Part shown: in pieces, positions 1 through 8,639 of the stretch
Layout: the number at the start of each line of letters is the position of its first letter
Position numbering within the stretch: the first letter of the stretch is position 1
DNA from: Secundilactobacillus silagincola
GTDB lineage: Bacteria > Bacillota > Bacilli > Lactobacillales > Lactobacillaceae
Length of the DNA stretch: 64,000 bases
Assembly: GCF_002583405.1 (NCBI RefSeq)
Contig: NZ_BCMJ01000001.1
Span: 351,438-415,437, forward strand
Direction of reading: 5' to 3'
The notes under the pieces: model-generated
Database searches by the model: none
Told to the model about the DNA's origin: nothing
The model's input: only the letters and a program-made list of their open reading frames with translations
Made by a program: the position numbers and the translations under genes

Positions 1-1
1 G

Positions 2-1354
2 AAACTCACTAAGAACCTTGAAAAATACGGTTTAGAGCTGAAGCGGTTTAAGACGGGGACACCGCCACGAGTTGACGGTAATACGATCAACTATGACGAA
101 ACGCTAGAACAGCCAGGGGATAAAGAACCTAATCATTTCAGTTACGAAACTCCAGATGAAAATTACCTGGAGCTCAAGAATCAACTGTCATGCTGGTTAA
201 CTTATACCAACGAAACTACTCATAAGATTATTCGTGCTAACCTTGACCGCGCGCCAATGTTTACGGGTGTTATTGAAGGTGTGGGTCCACGTTATTGTCC
301 TTCAATTGAAGACAAGATCGTGCGTTTTGCTGACAAGAGTCGCCACCAGCTATTCTTGGAACCAGAAGGCCGCAATACGGATGAATGGTATGTTCAAGGA
401 CTGTCCACTTCAATGCCGGAAGAAGTTCAGCAAAAGATTCTCCATTCCATTAAAGGTCTGGAAAACGCTGAACTGATGCGACCAGGTTACGCCATTGAAT
501 ATGATGTGGTTTCGCCATATCAGCTGCGGCCAACACTGGAGACCAAAATCGTTAAAAACCTGTATACCGCTGGCCAAACTAACGGGACGTCAGGTTACGA
601 AGAAGCTGCTGGACAAGGTATCATGGCTGGTATTAACGCTGGGTTGCGTGCATTGGGTAAAGAACCTTACGTCATGAAGCGTTCAGAAGGTTATATTGGT
701 GTCATGATCGATGATTTAGTCACTAAGGGTACCAACGAACCTTATCGTTTGCTGACGAGCCGTGCCGAATACCGGTTGATCTTACGTCATGATAATGCTG
801 ATCTGCGTCTTACACCTAAAGGCCACGAACTGGGTCTCATTTCTGATGACCGGTACAACAACTTTTTAGCTAAGCGTAAAACCATTGAAGATGAAATTGA
901 GCGGTTAAATACTGTCCGGGTCAAGCCTTCTGCAGAAGTGAACGCCTACGTTGAATCACATAACGAAAAGCCACTGAAAGATGGCGTTTTGGCTGCTGAG
1001 TTCTTACGCCGGCCACGGGTTACTTATAAAGATCTGCTACGGTTTATTCCAGCTCCTGAAAAGCCGTTGGATCGCCGAGTTATCGAAGAAATCGAGATTC
1101 GGATCAAGTACGCTGGTTACATCAAGAAAGCCGAAGAAAATGTGGCTAAGATGAAGAAGATGGAAGCCAAAAAGATTCCGGATGACATCGACTTTGATGC
1201 TATCGATGGATTAGCGACAGAGGCTCACCAGAAATTAGATAAAATTCGTCCAGAAACCATTGCACAAGCAACGCGGATCAGTGGGGTCAACCCAGCTGAT
1301 ATTGCGATTTTAAGTGTGTATATTGAACGGGGCAGAATTGCTAAAATTCATTAA
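2..1354 (+). CDS. mnmG: tRNA uridine 5-carboxymethylaminomethyl modification enzyme MnmG (GidA), 3' part
   Basis: The reading frame is open from the first base of the window, so the gene begins upstream. About 450 of the usual ~630 residues are present; the N-terminal FAD-binding glycine-rich loop is missing only because the window cuts it off. Visible family motifs are RFKTGTPPR near the left edge, [16 protein letters not shown] and [14 protein letters not shown], followed by the GidA-associated helical C-terminal domain. With MnmE the protein modifies U34 of certain tRNAs, using FAD and methylene-THF. It ends at a bidirectional terminator shared with the convergent thioesterase gene. Identification is certain. 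Confidence 0.97.
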   Translation, partial: KLTKNLEKYGLELKRFKTGTPPRVDGNTINYDETLEQPGDKEPNHFSYETPDENYLELKNQLSCWLTYTNETTHKIIRANLDRAPMFTGVIEGVGPRYCPSIEDKIVRFADKSRHQLFLEPEGRNTDEWYVQGLSTSMPEEVQQKILHSIKGLENAELMRPGYAIEYDVVSPYQLRPTLETKIVKNLYTAGQTNGTSGYEEAAGQGIMAGINAGLRALGKEPYVMKRSEGYIGVMIDDLVTKGTNEPYRLLTSRAEYRLILRHDNADLRLTPKGHELGLISDDRYNNFLAKRKTIEDEIERLNTVRVKPSAEVNAYVESHNEKPLKDGVLAAEFLRRPRVTYKDLLRFIPAPEKPLDRRVIEEIEIRIKYAGYIKKAEENVAKMKKMEAKKIPDDIDFDAIDGLATEAHQKLDKIRPETIAQATRISGVNPADIAILSVYIERGRIAKIH

Positions 1355-1370
1355 TAGATAGATTATAAAA

Positions 1371-1413
1371 AGGCTGAACCTTCGCTATTCTGCGAGGATT
1401 CAGTCTTTTTTCT
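1371..1413. terminator. Bidirectional intrinsic terminator between mnmG and the thioesterase gene
   Basis: A GC-rich hairpin (arms around GGCTGAACCTTCGC and GCGAGGATTCAGTC, with G-U pairs) has a T-run on its right and an A-run on its left, so it can stop transcription from both directions. Confidence 0.8.
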
Positions 1414-1915
1414 ATTTTAAATTCAAATGTTTAAATAAGGCTTTTTGGTATTCTCGGTCTCGTTTACGCTCGACTAAACGATCAGCATACCCGCTACAAA
1501 TAAACTTTTCTTCATCCGTTTCGGGAATGATTTTGGGCAATGGCGGATCGGCTGGATTAGCCACTGTGACAAAGGTGACAAAGCAGGTGAAACCCACGAA
1601 ACGCTCACCCGTCAGCAAATGTTCGCCGAGTCCCTTAACGAAGACTTCCAATGAGCGGTGACTAGTACCAGTGACGTAGGATTCAATCAACATGGCATCT
1701 TGCATGATAAAGGGCGCGATAAAGTTCATGTGATCCATGGTGGCTGTAACTTGAACTTGGCGGACAGCTTTGGAAGCTGCAATTGAGCTGGTATCATCCA
1801 CGAGGGATAAAATGCGACCGCCAAACACGGTGTTGTGTTCGTTTAAATCGGAACTAAACACGCGGTGACTTGTAGTGGTTAACGTTTCGTGACAGGTTAA
1901 CTGATTTGTGCTCAT
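1412..1915 (-). CDS. Acyl-CoA thioesterase, hotdog fold (YkhA/BFIT type)
   Basis: A 167-residue protein likely to hydrolyse acyl-CoA thioesters in the cytoplasm. The segment NTVFGGRILSLVDD near residues 27-40 matches the hotdog thioesterase pattern (N..FGG.L...D) with its catalytic Asp, and the length fits the single-domain YkhA family. I place the start at the ATG of MSTNQL at 1915 because GGAGG lies 8 nt upstream; an in-frame start six codons earlier has no ribosome site. It is transcribed alone, converging on mnmG. The physiological substrate cannot be read from sequence. Confidence 0.85.
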   Translation of the reverse strand: MSTNQLTCHETLTTTSHRVFSSDLNEHNTVFGGRILSLVDDTSSIAASKAVRQVQVTATMDHMNFIAPFIMQDAMLIESYVTGTSHRSLEVFVKGLGEHLLTGERFVGFTCFVTFVTVANPADPPLPKIIPETDEEKFICSGYADRLVERKRDREYQKALFKHLNLK

Positions 1916-2073
1916 TATTGTGACCTCCAGCAATCGATAATTAAAACTATTCTACCATAAATTCACAAGCAAAATAAAACGGTTACATTTAACGTAATGC
2001 GAAGCCGAAACAGATTAATTGTAATTTGTGATGACAACTTTCATAATAAAGCCAAAATTAACCGAAAGAAGCG

Positions 2074-2436
2074 ATGAAAATGACACGTCATTTAACCCTG
2101 TCACCAGAAGCAATTGAAAAGATCAAACCCTATTTGAAGGATGATACCCGACTCCTGTTGAGTTATGACGATGGTGTTGGCCCGTATTCTCATCATGGAT
2201 TAGTGGCCCTGCAGGTTTCCTTTCAGCTGGTACTGATCAATGACAGTCAACCGTTTAAGGATTATGACGAAGAAATTGAAACCAATTTGCAGCCAATGTA
2301 CATTAAAAGTTATTCTGGGCGGTTTTTGAGTGATCAAATGACTCTAAAACTGCAACCGAAATACCAGACTTTGATTTTAGCGGATGATAGCGAAGAAATC
2401 GATCAAAACGTGGAAATTGTGGATGAACGGCAATAG
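2074..2436 (+). CDS. HesB/IscA-like 'iron-sulfur cluster biosynthesis' family protein without cysteines
   Basis: A 120-residue protein resembling the small Fe-S-biosynthesis-like family common in lactobacilli: N-terminal LTLSPEAIEKI, then a central LLLSYDDGVGPYS strand-turn. Unlike genuine A-type carriers (IscA/SufA) it has no cysteine at all, so it cannot bind an Fe-S cluster in the classical way. Its role is unknown; the family name reflects fold similarity only. ATG at 2074 follows a weak GAAAGAAG; a second ATG at 2080 is equally possible. A palindromic element follows immediately downstream. Confidence 0.7.
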   Translation: MKMTRHLTLSPEAIEKIKPYLKDDTRLLLSYDDGVGPYSHHGLVALQVSFQLVLINDSQPFKDYDEEIETNLQPMYIKSYSGRFLSDQMTLKLQPKYQTLILADDSEEIDQNVEIVDERQ

Positions 2437-2438
2437 AA

Positions 2439-2527
2439 ATGTGATATAACTCGGTAGAAGAATTTAACACAAACAAGGCGTATGCCGTCGAATTTTGGCA
2501 GCATTACGCCTTGTTTGTGTTAAATGG
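2439..2527. repeat. Palindromic intergenic element, copy A (also terminator-like)
   Basis: Perfect 19-bp inverted arms (2464-2482 and 2505-2523), with a left flank reading GTGATATAACTCGGTAGA. The same flank and core (AATTTAAC...GGCGTAT.CCGTCGAA) recur in inverse orientation at 38316-38424. It lies between the convergent HesB-like and flavodoxin genes and may also act as a terminator. Confidence 0.75.
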
Positions 2528-2584
2528 CGAAAATAATGGTGAATAACTAACGATAGAGGGAGTAACTAAACGCCCTTACCACAC

Positions 2585-3031
2585 TTATTTTCCAGCAGCT
2601 TTAACCAGCGCATCCGTAAATTTCGCTAGTGTCTCAACGTCTTCTTCCACCGGTTCCAAGTCGATCTTAACGTTCTCGGCACCCTGGGTAGCGTGAGCAG
2701 TCTTAAATGCTTCACCATAGACATCAACCGCTTTATTAAAGTCATCGCCGTAGAATACATCTCCAGAGCCAGCAACGCCGTAAATTTTGCCTGTGAGGTC
2801 CAGTTCCTTTAGATCATCATAGAAGTCCATGCCTTCTTCAGGGAGGGCGCCTTCATCATAGGTATAAGGGCAAACGACACAGATATCTGCGTCCAGTAGT
2901 TCATCAGCGTCCGTTTGTGAAATCTCGGTTTCATCGACTTCAACCCCGTGTTTTTTGAGCTGATCTGAAACAATGTCGGCAATGTCTTCGTTATTGCCAG
3001 TGATGCTTGCGTATACGATGTGTGCGTTCAT
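2585..3031 (-). CDS. Flavodoxin
   Basis: A 148-residue acidic protein with the N-terminal FMN phosphate loop ASITGNNE at residues 8-15 and a flavodoxin-like alternation of strands and helices; the length is typical of short-chain flavodoxins. It is a soluble one-electron carrier. It is the last gene of a leftward group after the cadD-like and pduV-like genes, with only 55 bp to pduV. A flavodoxin beside PduV suggests a part in cobalamin-dependent diol metabolism, for example reducing Co(II) corrinoid for the adenosyltransferase, but that is inference. AGAGGT precedes the ATG. Confidence 0.88.
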   Translation of the reverse strand: MNAHIVYASITGNNEDIADIVSDQLKKHGVEVDETEISQTDADELLDADICVVCPYTYDEGALPEEGMDFYDDLKELDLTGKIYGVAGSGDVFYGDDFNKAVDVYGEAFKTAHATQGAENVKIDLEPVEEDVETLAKFTDALVKAAGK

Positions 3032-3086
3032 AAATAGGTTACCTCTTATTATTCGTTATAGTATTTTCTAGTAACAGTTGCTTGTG

Positions 3087-3512
3087 TTATTTGAGTAATG
3101 CGGAGACCTGATCGATATTGGTATCCGTGTAAGATGATATGGAGATGATCGGGTCAGCACCTGCATCGTTTAAACGGTCCTTAACGATGGCCACATCTTT
3201 ATCAGTTGCCACATCGGTTTTGGTTACGATGCCAATGGTGGGGCTGCTGAACATGGAACTAAAGCCAGTAGGCAGGATTACCCGTGAATCAGTGGCACTC
3301 TGCATTAACACAATAATATCAGCTCCAATGGCTGAAGTCATCAAGTTTGAGTACATAAAACGGTGCTCCACGTACTCGCCTGGAGTATCGATGATATCGT
3401 TGTAATACTCAATGGTCTGCGTTTTGTTGTACTTAATTTCCATTTCGTTTAGCCGCTGAATCAGTGTGGTCTTGCCACAGCCGATTGGGCCGATGAACAT
3501 TGCCCTTTTCAT
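3087..3512 (-). CDS. pduV: EutP/PduV-type small GTPase
   Basis: A 141-residue protein with a complete P-loop GTPase core: GPIGCGKTT (G1, residues 8-16), DTPGEY (G3) and TKTD (G4). This is the EutP/PduV family, associated with propanediol- or ethanolamine-utilisation microcompartments and implicated in positioning or signalling. No shell or diol dehydratase genes are in this window, so the gene is physically apart from any pdu operon unless that lies outside. GGAGG precedes ATG 3512. The family is clear; PduV rather than EutP is inferred from the B12/glycerol setting. Confidence 0.82.
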   Translation of the reverse strand: MKRAMFIGPIGCGKTTLIQRLNEMEIKYNKTQTIEYYNDIIDTPGEYVEHRFMYSNLMTSAIGADIIVLMQSATDSRVILPTGFSSMFSSPTIGIVTKTDVATDKDVAIVKDRLNDAGADPIISISSYTDTNIDQVSALLK

Positions 3513-3558
3513 GTTAAAAGGCCTCCATAGTTAATGAGTTATTTGAGATGATAGGCGT

Positions 3559-4155
3559 TTAAAACGCGTTATTTTTGATGAGGATGTAGATACCTAATGC
3601 AATGAAAATGAGTGGAATGACCCATTTTCGGTATTCCTCGATTTTTTCTTTTAACACTGGTAAATTGGCCAGCTTATAGCCGATAAAGCACCAAATCAGC
3701 GTCATCATGGCATAGACACCAATGGTTAGTACCGTTTCGGTTTGGTTATACTGAGAAAATAATGGGACGTAAATGCCAATATTATCGGCACCATTTGAAA
3801 TCGTCAGCAAGCAGATACTGAGAATCTTAATCATGCCAGATCGGTTGTACTTGATTGATCGAGGTAAACTGCTATTGTCGGTTTTACTACGAAAATAATA
3901 GTCGAACCAATATTTAATTCCCAAGAAAATCGGCAAGAAGCCCATCCATTTCAGCAACCCGCTAATTAAGAAACTGAGGCCATAATCAATCAGCAAGCTG
4001 AAGACAACTAAGCTGCCGATACCCAATAATTGTCCCAAAACAATTTGATATTTTTGATACTTTTTTTCTTGAGTAAAGAGGAGTGTTAGAACCACAATGT
4101 CGTCTAAGTCTGAGCTAATAAATGACACTATCCCCGTAATAATCAGTGCTAACAT
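3559..4155 (-). CDS. cadD: CadD-family cadmium resistance/transport membrane protein
   Basis: A 198-residue integral membrane protein with about five hydrophobic segments, an early SSDLDD motif (around residue 14) and a second motif, SNGADNIGIY, typical of CadD/LysE-superfamily exporters. Family members confer cadmium resistance. It is the first gene of the leftward group with pduV and flavodoxin (gaps of 46 and 55 bp). Whether it handles Cd2+ or another divalent metal relevant to the cobalt economy cannot be told from sequence. ATG follows AGGTCC. Confidence 0.75.
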   Translation of the reverse strand: MLALIITGIVSFISSDLDDIVVLTLLFTQEKKYQKYQIVLGQLLGIGSLVVFSLLIDYGLSFLISGLLKWMGFLPIFLGIKYWFDYYFRSKTDNSSLPRSIKYNRSGMIKILSICLLTISNGADNIGIYVPLFSQYNQTETVLTIGVYAMMTLIWCFIGYKLANLPVLKEKIEEYRKWVIPLIFIALGIYILIKNNAF

Positions 4156-4468
4156 TATAGGACCTCTGTATCCGCTTTCATTAATTGTTTATCCTTTCAT
4201 TCTAAGTGATGTAATGCACATATTCAAGCGCTTATCTTGTTTAGTTGGTCATCAGCAAAATTTGAAAGATTGTGGTACAGCGAGGATGGTAATGGTAAAT
4301 ACCTGACGGATGGGACTAATCTTTCAGAAAACAAGGTGTGTAAGCAGACACTCAATCGGGTACGGTACTTATGATTATTTTGTCGTTTCCTTTAATTAAT
4401 ATTTTGCAGACGTGCCTGAAATAATATGTCATAATAATGGCAGAATAAGAAAAAACGGAGGGCGCAGT

Positions 4469-5083
4469 ATGACAGACTTTTATTTCATTCGTCATGGTCA
4501 AACGTCGGCGAATGTTCAAGGGTTAAAACAGGGGACGATGGACACAGAAATTACCCACTTAAACGAAGTGGGGCTGACTCAGGCAGCTCATTTGCGTGAT
4601 CATTTCGATATTAGCTTCGCTGATCAGTTGGTAGCTAGCCCGCTGAACCGGACAAAGCAAACGGCTGTTATTTTGAATGAAAACGCGCAATTACCAATCA
4701 GCTATGACGATCGGTTATTAGAAATTTCTTACGGTGACTGGGATGGTCAAAAAAACCGGGACTTAGAGAAACAATATCCGGATGTGTTCGACCACAGCCT
4801 TCACGATGTGTTGCCAACGTACGCTAGTCATGCGCATGGCGAATCCTTTAAAACGATCACTGATCGTGCCAAGTCGTTTATGACGGAATTTGCAGGCAAG
4901 TATCCTGACCAAGCCATTATCGTGGTCACTCATGGCTTTACGATTAAAGCAGCAGCTATGGCGGTCTTGCAGCCAGCCAATCTGATGGCTTTACCGGAGC
5001 CTGGCAATACTAGTGTGACCAAGATAACCGTTGATACTGCTAGCAATCAATCATACGTTTGGTCCTATAATCAACAATATTAA
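4469..5083 (+). CDS. Histidine phosphatase family protein (phosphoglycerate mutase-like)
   Basis: A 204-residue protein with the branch-1 signature RHGQT at residues 7-11, a mid-protein LLEISYGDWDG segment and the second catalytic histidine in VVTHGFT. The start is ATG 4469 with GGAGG about 7 nt upstream; an in-frame ATG at 4412 lacks a ribosome site. The substrate is unknown: members include phosphoglycerate mutases and diverse phosphatases. It is distinct from the CobC phosphatase at 33.6 kb, which lies inside the B12 run. It stands alone, divergent from cadD. Confidence 0.85.
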   Translation: MTDFYFIRHGQTSANVQGLKQGTMDTEITHLNEVGLTQAAHLRDHFDISFADQLVASPLNRTKQTAVILNENAQLPISYDDRLLEISYGDWDGQKNRDLEKQYPDVFDHSLHDVLPTYASHAHGESFKTITDRAKSFMTEFAGKYPDQAIIVVTHGFTIKAAAMAVLQPANLMALPEPGNTSVTKITVDTASNQSYVWSYNQQY

Positions 5084-5230
5084 GGGGTATGCGACAAGGA
5101 GCTATTCGAAAAGTATTGAGTGGTGTTAGGCGTGGTGATGGCGAATGATGAATAAGACTATTTTGAAAAAATAATCTTATTATATCCAACTTGCTCAGAT
5201 ACGAGCTTTTTGGCTCATGGCGTCATATAA

Positions 5231-5244
5231 TGTAAGTGCTTACA
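5231..5244. promoter_or_regulatory. Perfect 14-bp palindrome near the flavin reductase start
   Basis: TGTAAGTGCTTACA is an exact inverted repeat that overlaps the end of a TATAAT-like box (5226-5231). It differs from a CcpA cre box only in the central CG. It could be a divergent cre or another operator for the gene starting at 5299. Confidence 0.4.
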
Positions 5245-5298
5245 ATTAATGTGTTAGACGCAGATTGTCAATCTATAGATATTTTTGAGGTGGTTTTC

Positions 5299-6153
5299 TT
5301 GAAAAAAATAGGTGTATTTGTTGGTAGTTTACGCAAGGGGTCATATTCAAAAAAGATTGCTAAGGTTTTAGTATCGTTACTACCAAGCAATATTGAAGCA
5401 GAATTTTTAGACACGGGTGTGCTGCCATTATTTAACGATGATCTTGATCCAAATGGCGTGCCAGAATGGAATCGTTTCAGGAATCAATTGGACACGCTGG
5501 ATGGGTTATTAATCGTCACACCAGAGTACAATCGGTCGATTCCAGGAGCCTTAAAGAATGCCATGGATATTGGCTCACGACCAACGAACCACTTTGGCGG
5601 TCGCGTTGCTTTAGTGGTTTCTGATTCCATTGGTAACGCTGGTGGATACGGTGCAAACCATCATCTGCGGCAGACTTTTACTACGTTGAACATTATTCCA
5701 GTTCAGCGGCCGGAGGTGTACCTTGCACACACGGATACCATGTTTGATGAGCATGACATGATTAAAAGCGAAGGGACAATTGGGTTCTTGCAGTCCGCTA
5801 TCGATGCATTTGTTAAGTTGCTTTACGTGACGTCACTGTCATCGAGCGTTGGCGAATTTCTAGACGATAGCACTGATCCACTGTCACTGACGCTTGGTAA
5901 GGGGCATTATTACCATAAAAATGATGCTGGTGAGATTGTGGCTGAAATTAAATTTAACTTTGACACGCCGGGCGCAGTGACCGTCACGAGTACCACTGTT
6001 CAGCCCGAACTACGCGGAAAAGGGATCGCAAAGCAACTGGTTCTCAAAGTCATTGCCATGGCAAAGGCCTATCAGCTTAAAATCATTCCTAAATGTAGTT
6101 ACGTAGAATCGTTTTTCAAAACGTATAAAAATTATGCGGACATGGTTCAGTAA
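5299..6153 (+). CDS. NADPH-dependent FMN reductase fused to a GNAT-like domain
   Basis: A 284-residue protein. Residues 1 to about 185 are a flavodoxin-fold NAD(P)H:FMN reductase: KKIGVFVGSLRKGSYSKK at the phosphate loop, then TPEYNRSIPGALKNAMD, the family hallmark. From about residue 200 a second domain carries TVQPELRGKGIAKQLV, the acetyl-CoA-binding signature of YjdJ-type GNAT proteins. The TTG start at 5299 is chosen because GAGGTGG lies 5 nt upstream; upstream in-frame codons lack a ribosome site. Such fusions occur in other lactobacilli. Substrates are unknown; quinone or azo reduction is possible for the first domain. Confidence 0.82.
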   Translation: MKKIGVFVGSLRKGSYSKKIAKVLVSLLPSNIEAEFLDTGVLPLFNDDLDPNGVPEWNRFRNQLDTLDGLLIVTPEYNRSIPGALKNAMDIGSRPTNHFGGRVALVVSDSIGNAGGYGANHHLRQTFTTLNIIPVQRPEVYLAHTDTMFDEHDMIKSEGTIGFLQSAIDAFVKLLYVTSLSSSVGEFLDDSTDPLSLTLGKGHYYHKNDAGEIVAEIKFNFDTPGAVTVTSTTVQPELRGKGIAKQLVLKVIAMAKAYQLKIIPKCSYVESFFKTYKNYADMVQ

Positions 6154-6195
6154 TTAAATAAACGTTAGGACAGTCTAATATTGGATTAAATAGAA

Positions 6196-6247
6196 AACCT
6201 ATCACAACGGCAATTCAAATCGAATTAGTGTTGTGGTGGGTTTTTTT
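6196..6247 (+). terminator. Intrinsic terminator after the flavin reductase
   Basis: A hairpin with 13-bp arms (AACCTATCACAAC and GTTGTGGTGGGTT, two G-U pairs) is followed by seven T. Confidence 0.85.
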
Positions 6248-6301
6248 GGTGCAAAAAAAGACAGAATTTTCTATAAAAACGGCAATCGTGAAATTATTAT
6301 C

Positions 6302-6517
6302 ATGTTGGTTGACAATGGCACTTTTAGAAAAGTGCTGGTTGAAACGTTTGGCAAAAACGGTTTAATGACTGTTAAATCAGTGGTTTCAATTCTTTTGGTA
6401 CAGAATTTTAAGAGTAGACAAGCAACCTTGAAAATTGGTCAATATTGTTTTATTTCACCTTTTAACAAAATATTCGCCTTAAATCATGATGATTTTGTCG
6501 ATAGAAACGCAAAATAA
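6302..6517 (+). CDS. Doubtful small ORF in the reductase-NiCoT gap
   Basis: An open frame of about 71 codons runs from ATG 6302 to 6517 and is also open further left into the terminator. I see no ribosome-binding site and no sure family. The C-terminal stretch (ATLKIGQYCFISPFNKIF) is vaguely reminiscent of ComK-type proteins, but this is a weak impression. It may be a gene remnant. The rest of the 6248-6814 gap shows only the possible cre site at 6562. Confidence 0.2.
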   Translation: MLVDNGTFRKVLVETFGKNGLMTVKSVVSILLVQNFKSRQATLKIGQYCFISPFNKIFALNHDDFVDRNAK

Positions 6518-6561
6518 TACCATCTCTAATCACGAAGGCTAGGTTGAGATTGATGTGGTGG

Positions 6562-6576
6562 GTGAAAGCGCTTTAT
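6562..6576 (+). promoter_or_regulatory. Candidate cre site upstream of the NiCoT gene
   Basis: GTGAAAGCGCTTTAT contains the same 14-mer (TGAAAGCGCTTTAT) seen inverted in the glpF promoter. It matches the WTGAAARCGYTTWNN form of the CcpA site except at the first base. It lies about 250 bp upstream of the permease start. Confidence 0.45.
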
Positions 6577-6828
6577 TGAATTGCGTTAAAAATGTCACAC
6601 ATTGCTAGTGCAACTGGGTTAAGGTCAAGCGTACAAAATAATTGGGATTGCCGATGGTATATTGAGTGTGTTCGAAGGGCTCGTATCAATACTGTCTTTT
6701 TTATTAGATTGTGAATTACTAAACAGCATTTCAAACTGAGCCAAACTACTGGTAACGACATCGTTAGTCACAGCGTTAATCCTTATTATGACTACCTAAT
6801 GTTGCCGACCACCACGGAGGTTTTACAA

Positions 6829-7962
6829 TTGGAATCGAAAATGACTCATTATCCATTAAAGCCAGATTTATTGAAATTCGGCAGTTACGTTATTTTTCTA
6901 TTTGTGATCGGGTGGGGACTCGTCTTTGTGTATCTTAGCCGCTATCCATCCTTATTAGCGATGGCGTTTCTATCGTTTACCTTTGGTTTACAGCATGCCT
7001 TTGATGTGGATCACATTACCGCTATTGATAATATGACGCGTAAACTGATTAACGACGGTAAAAACACTCATGGCGTCGGGTTCTATTTTTCGTTTGGACA
7101 CTCATTAGTGGTCGTGATTATGGCTTTGCTGACGATCTTTTTCGTTGAGTGGTCTAAGAAACAGCTGCCGAAGTTTCAGAATGTTGGTGGGGTGTTAGGA
7201 ACACTTTTTGCCGGGTTTATGCTGTTGCTGCTGGGAACGATTAATTTAATTATCTTGTTTGGCATCTGGAAATCATTTAAAGCAATCAGTAGCGGGGACT
7301 TCTCCACGGCACAAGCGTCCACCGATACGCGAATCTTCAGAACCTTTAAGAAGATGCTCAACATTATTAAGCACAACTGGCAAGTGGTCTGCGTTGGCTT
7401 TTTATTTGGCCTTGGTTTTGATACTGCCACCCAAATCGCCGTTCTTGCTACATCAGCCGTTGCAACTAGTAAGGGGATTCCGTGGTTCGCGGTGTTCTCA
7501 TTTCCAATCCTATTTACTTCCGGTATGTGCTTTATGGATACGTGCGATGGTCTATTTATGAGTACCGCGTACAGTTGGGTATTCTCCTCACCATTCCGAA
7601 AGGTCTATTACAACCTCGCACTGACGGGATTATCAGTTACCGCAGCGTTTTTCGTTGGTATTGTGGACGTGCTGCAGGCAATCGGTGGGTACTTAAAGTG
7701 GCATAATCCCATCATTAAATTTGCACAGTCACTGAATTTTAATATCCTCGGAATTCTCCTAGTGATTTTGTTTATAATTACCTGGTCAGCTGCCTTGATT
7801 ATCTGGAAAGTGTTTAACTTGAAAGCAAAGGATGCCGCCGTTGTGAAGGCTGAGCAACATCAAGAGGCCATCTTTGAACGGATGAATGAGGCCAATACTG
7901 AAAGTACGGTGCACGTGAACCAGTCAGTTGTGCAATCTGGAAATGAACACAGTTTGGGATAA
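6829..7962 (+). CDS. NiCoT-family nickel/cobalt permease
   Basis: A 377-residue polytopic membrane protein. All four NiCoT signatures are visible: QHAFDVDHI (HX4DH), FSFGHSLVVV, LGFDTATQ and GMCFMDTCD. The family imports Ni2+ and/or Co2+ with high affinity, driven by the ion gradient. Given the neighbouring adenosyltransferase and the B12 run, cobalt is the likely physiological substrate; this is a second system beside CbiMNQO. The TTG start at 6829 has GGAGG 8 nt upstream, while ATG 6799 has no ribosome site. The hydrophilic C-terminal tail (~35 residues) is longer than strictly needed. It ends at a terminator shared with the convergent pduO. Confidence 0.9.
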   Translation: MESKMTHYPLKPDLLKFGSYVIFLFVIGWGLVFVYLSRYPSLLAMAFLSFTFGLQHAFDVDHITAIDNMTRKLINDGKNTHGVGFYFSFGHSLVVVIMALLTIFFVEWSKKQLPKFQNVGGVLGTLFAGFMLLLLGTINLIILFGIWKSFKAISSGDFSTAQASTDTRIFRTFKKMLNIIKHNWQVVCVGFLFGLGFDTATQIAVLATSAVATSKGIPWFAVFSFPILFTSGMCFMDTCDGLFMSTAYSWVFSSPFRKVYYNLALTGLSVTAAFFVGIVDVLQAIGGYLKWHNPIIKFAQSLNFNILGILLVILFIITWSAALIIWKVFNLKAKDAAVVKAEQHQEAIFERMNEANTESTVHVNQSVVQSGNEHSLG

Positions 7963-7998
7963 TCTTTTTAATTTAAGGTGAAAGTGTTAATTATTCAC

Positions 7999-8054
7999 AG
8001 AAAAAACGACTTATCGAGAGATCTAATTAGATTTCTTAATAAGTCGCTTTTTAG
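7999..8054. terminator. Bidirectional terminator between the NiCoT gene and pduO
   Basis: A hairpin with outer arms ACGACTTAT and ATAAGTCGC, flanked by AAAAAA on the left and TTTTT on the right, serves both convergent genes. Confidence 0.8.
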
Positions 8055-8064
8055 CAAACATGGT

Positions 8065-8628
8065 TTACCGAAAGACGGGTTTGCTATTCCGGTATAAAAT
8101 ATCCTCGTTCTTGCCAAGCATGTTTGCGTAACGGGCAGCAGCGAAGAAGTAATCAGATAGTCGGTTAATGAAAACCAGCACGTCTTTATTAATATCGTCT
8201 TCACCTTGGAGCGTCACAATGTTGCGTTCAGCGCGACGTGTGATGGTTCGGGCGACGTGCAATGCTGAAGCTGGCTGGTTGCCTCCTGGCAGAATAAACT
8301 TCTGAACGGGTGGTACAGCTTCGGTATAAGTGTCGATTTTACCTTCAAGCCATTTCACGGCATCTGCGTTAAAGATGAAGTCTCGTTTAGGGTCGTCGTT
8401 TAGAGTGGCCAAATCAGTACCGGCATCAAACAGCTGTTGTTGGATCTCTTCCAACTCATCTTTTAAAACGGCTGTTTCTGGCGTGAGGATCGAAATTGTG
8501 TAGCCGACCCAAGAATTTAACTCATCGACGGTACCGTAGGATTCAACCCGCGCATCGTCTTTATCGACGATCTTTTTGCCGATGATCCGGGTCTGTCCCT
8601 TGTCGCCTTTTTTCGTGTAAATTTTCAT
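8065..8628 (-). CDS. pduO: PduO-type ATP:corrinoid adenosyltransferase
   Basis: A 187-residue protein with the N-terminal ATP-binding motif KIYTKKGDKGQT, the DELNSWVG segment, and the C-terminal RRAERNIV and FINRLSDYFFAAARYAN signatures of PduO-type (PF01923) enzymes. It transfers the adenosyl group of ATP to Co(I) corrinoid, giving the AdoCbl form needed by diol/glycerol dehydratase and for the later amidation steps. It is single-domain, lacking the second PduO domain of Salmonella. It is transcribed toward the NiCoT gene and away from the B12 run, which contains no adenosyltransferase, so this is the only one in the window. Confidence 0.92.
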   Translation of the reverse strand: MKIYTKKGDKGQTRIIGKKIVDKDDARVESYGTVDELNSWVGYTISILTPETAVLKDELEEIQQQLFDAGTDLATLNDDPKRDFIFNADAVKWLEGKIDTYTEAVPPVQKFILPGGNQPASALHVARTITRRAERNIVTLQGEDDINKDVLVFINRLSDYFFAAARYANMLGKNEDILYRNSKPVFR

Positions 8629-8639
8629 GTTAAACCTCC

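Noticed and set aside
4222-4235. Possible cre box upstream of cadD
   Set aside because: TTCAAGCGCTTATC keeps only the AAGCGCTT core and misses several defined positions.
6233-6517. A 94-codon frame starting inside the reductase terminator, possibly ComK-like
   Set aside because: Its start lies in a terminator stem, no ribosome site is seen and the resemblance to ComK is too weak; kept only as a doubtful remnant.
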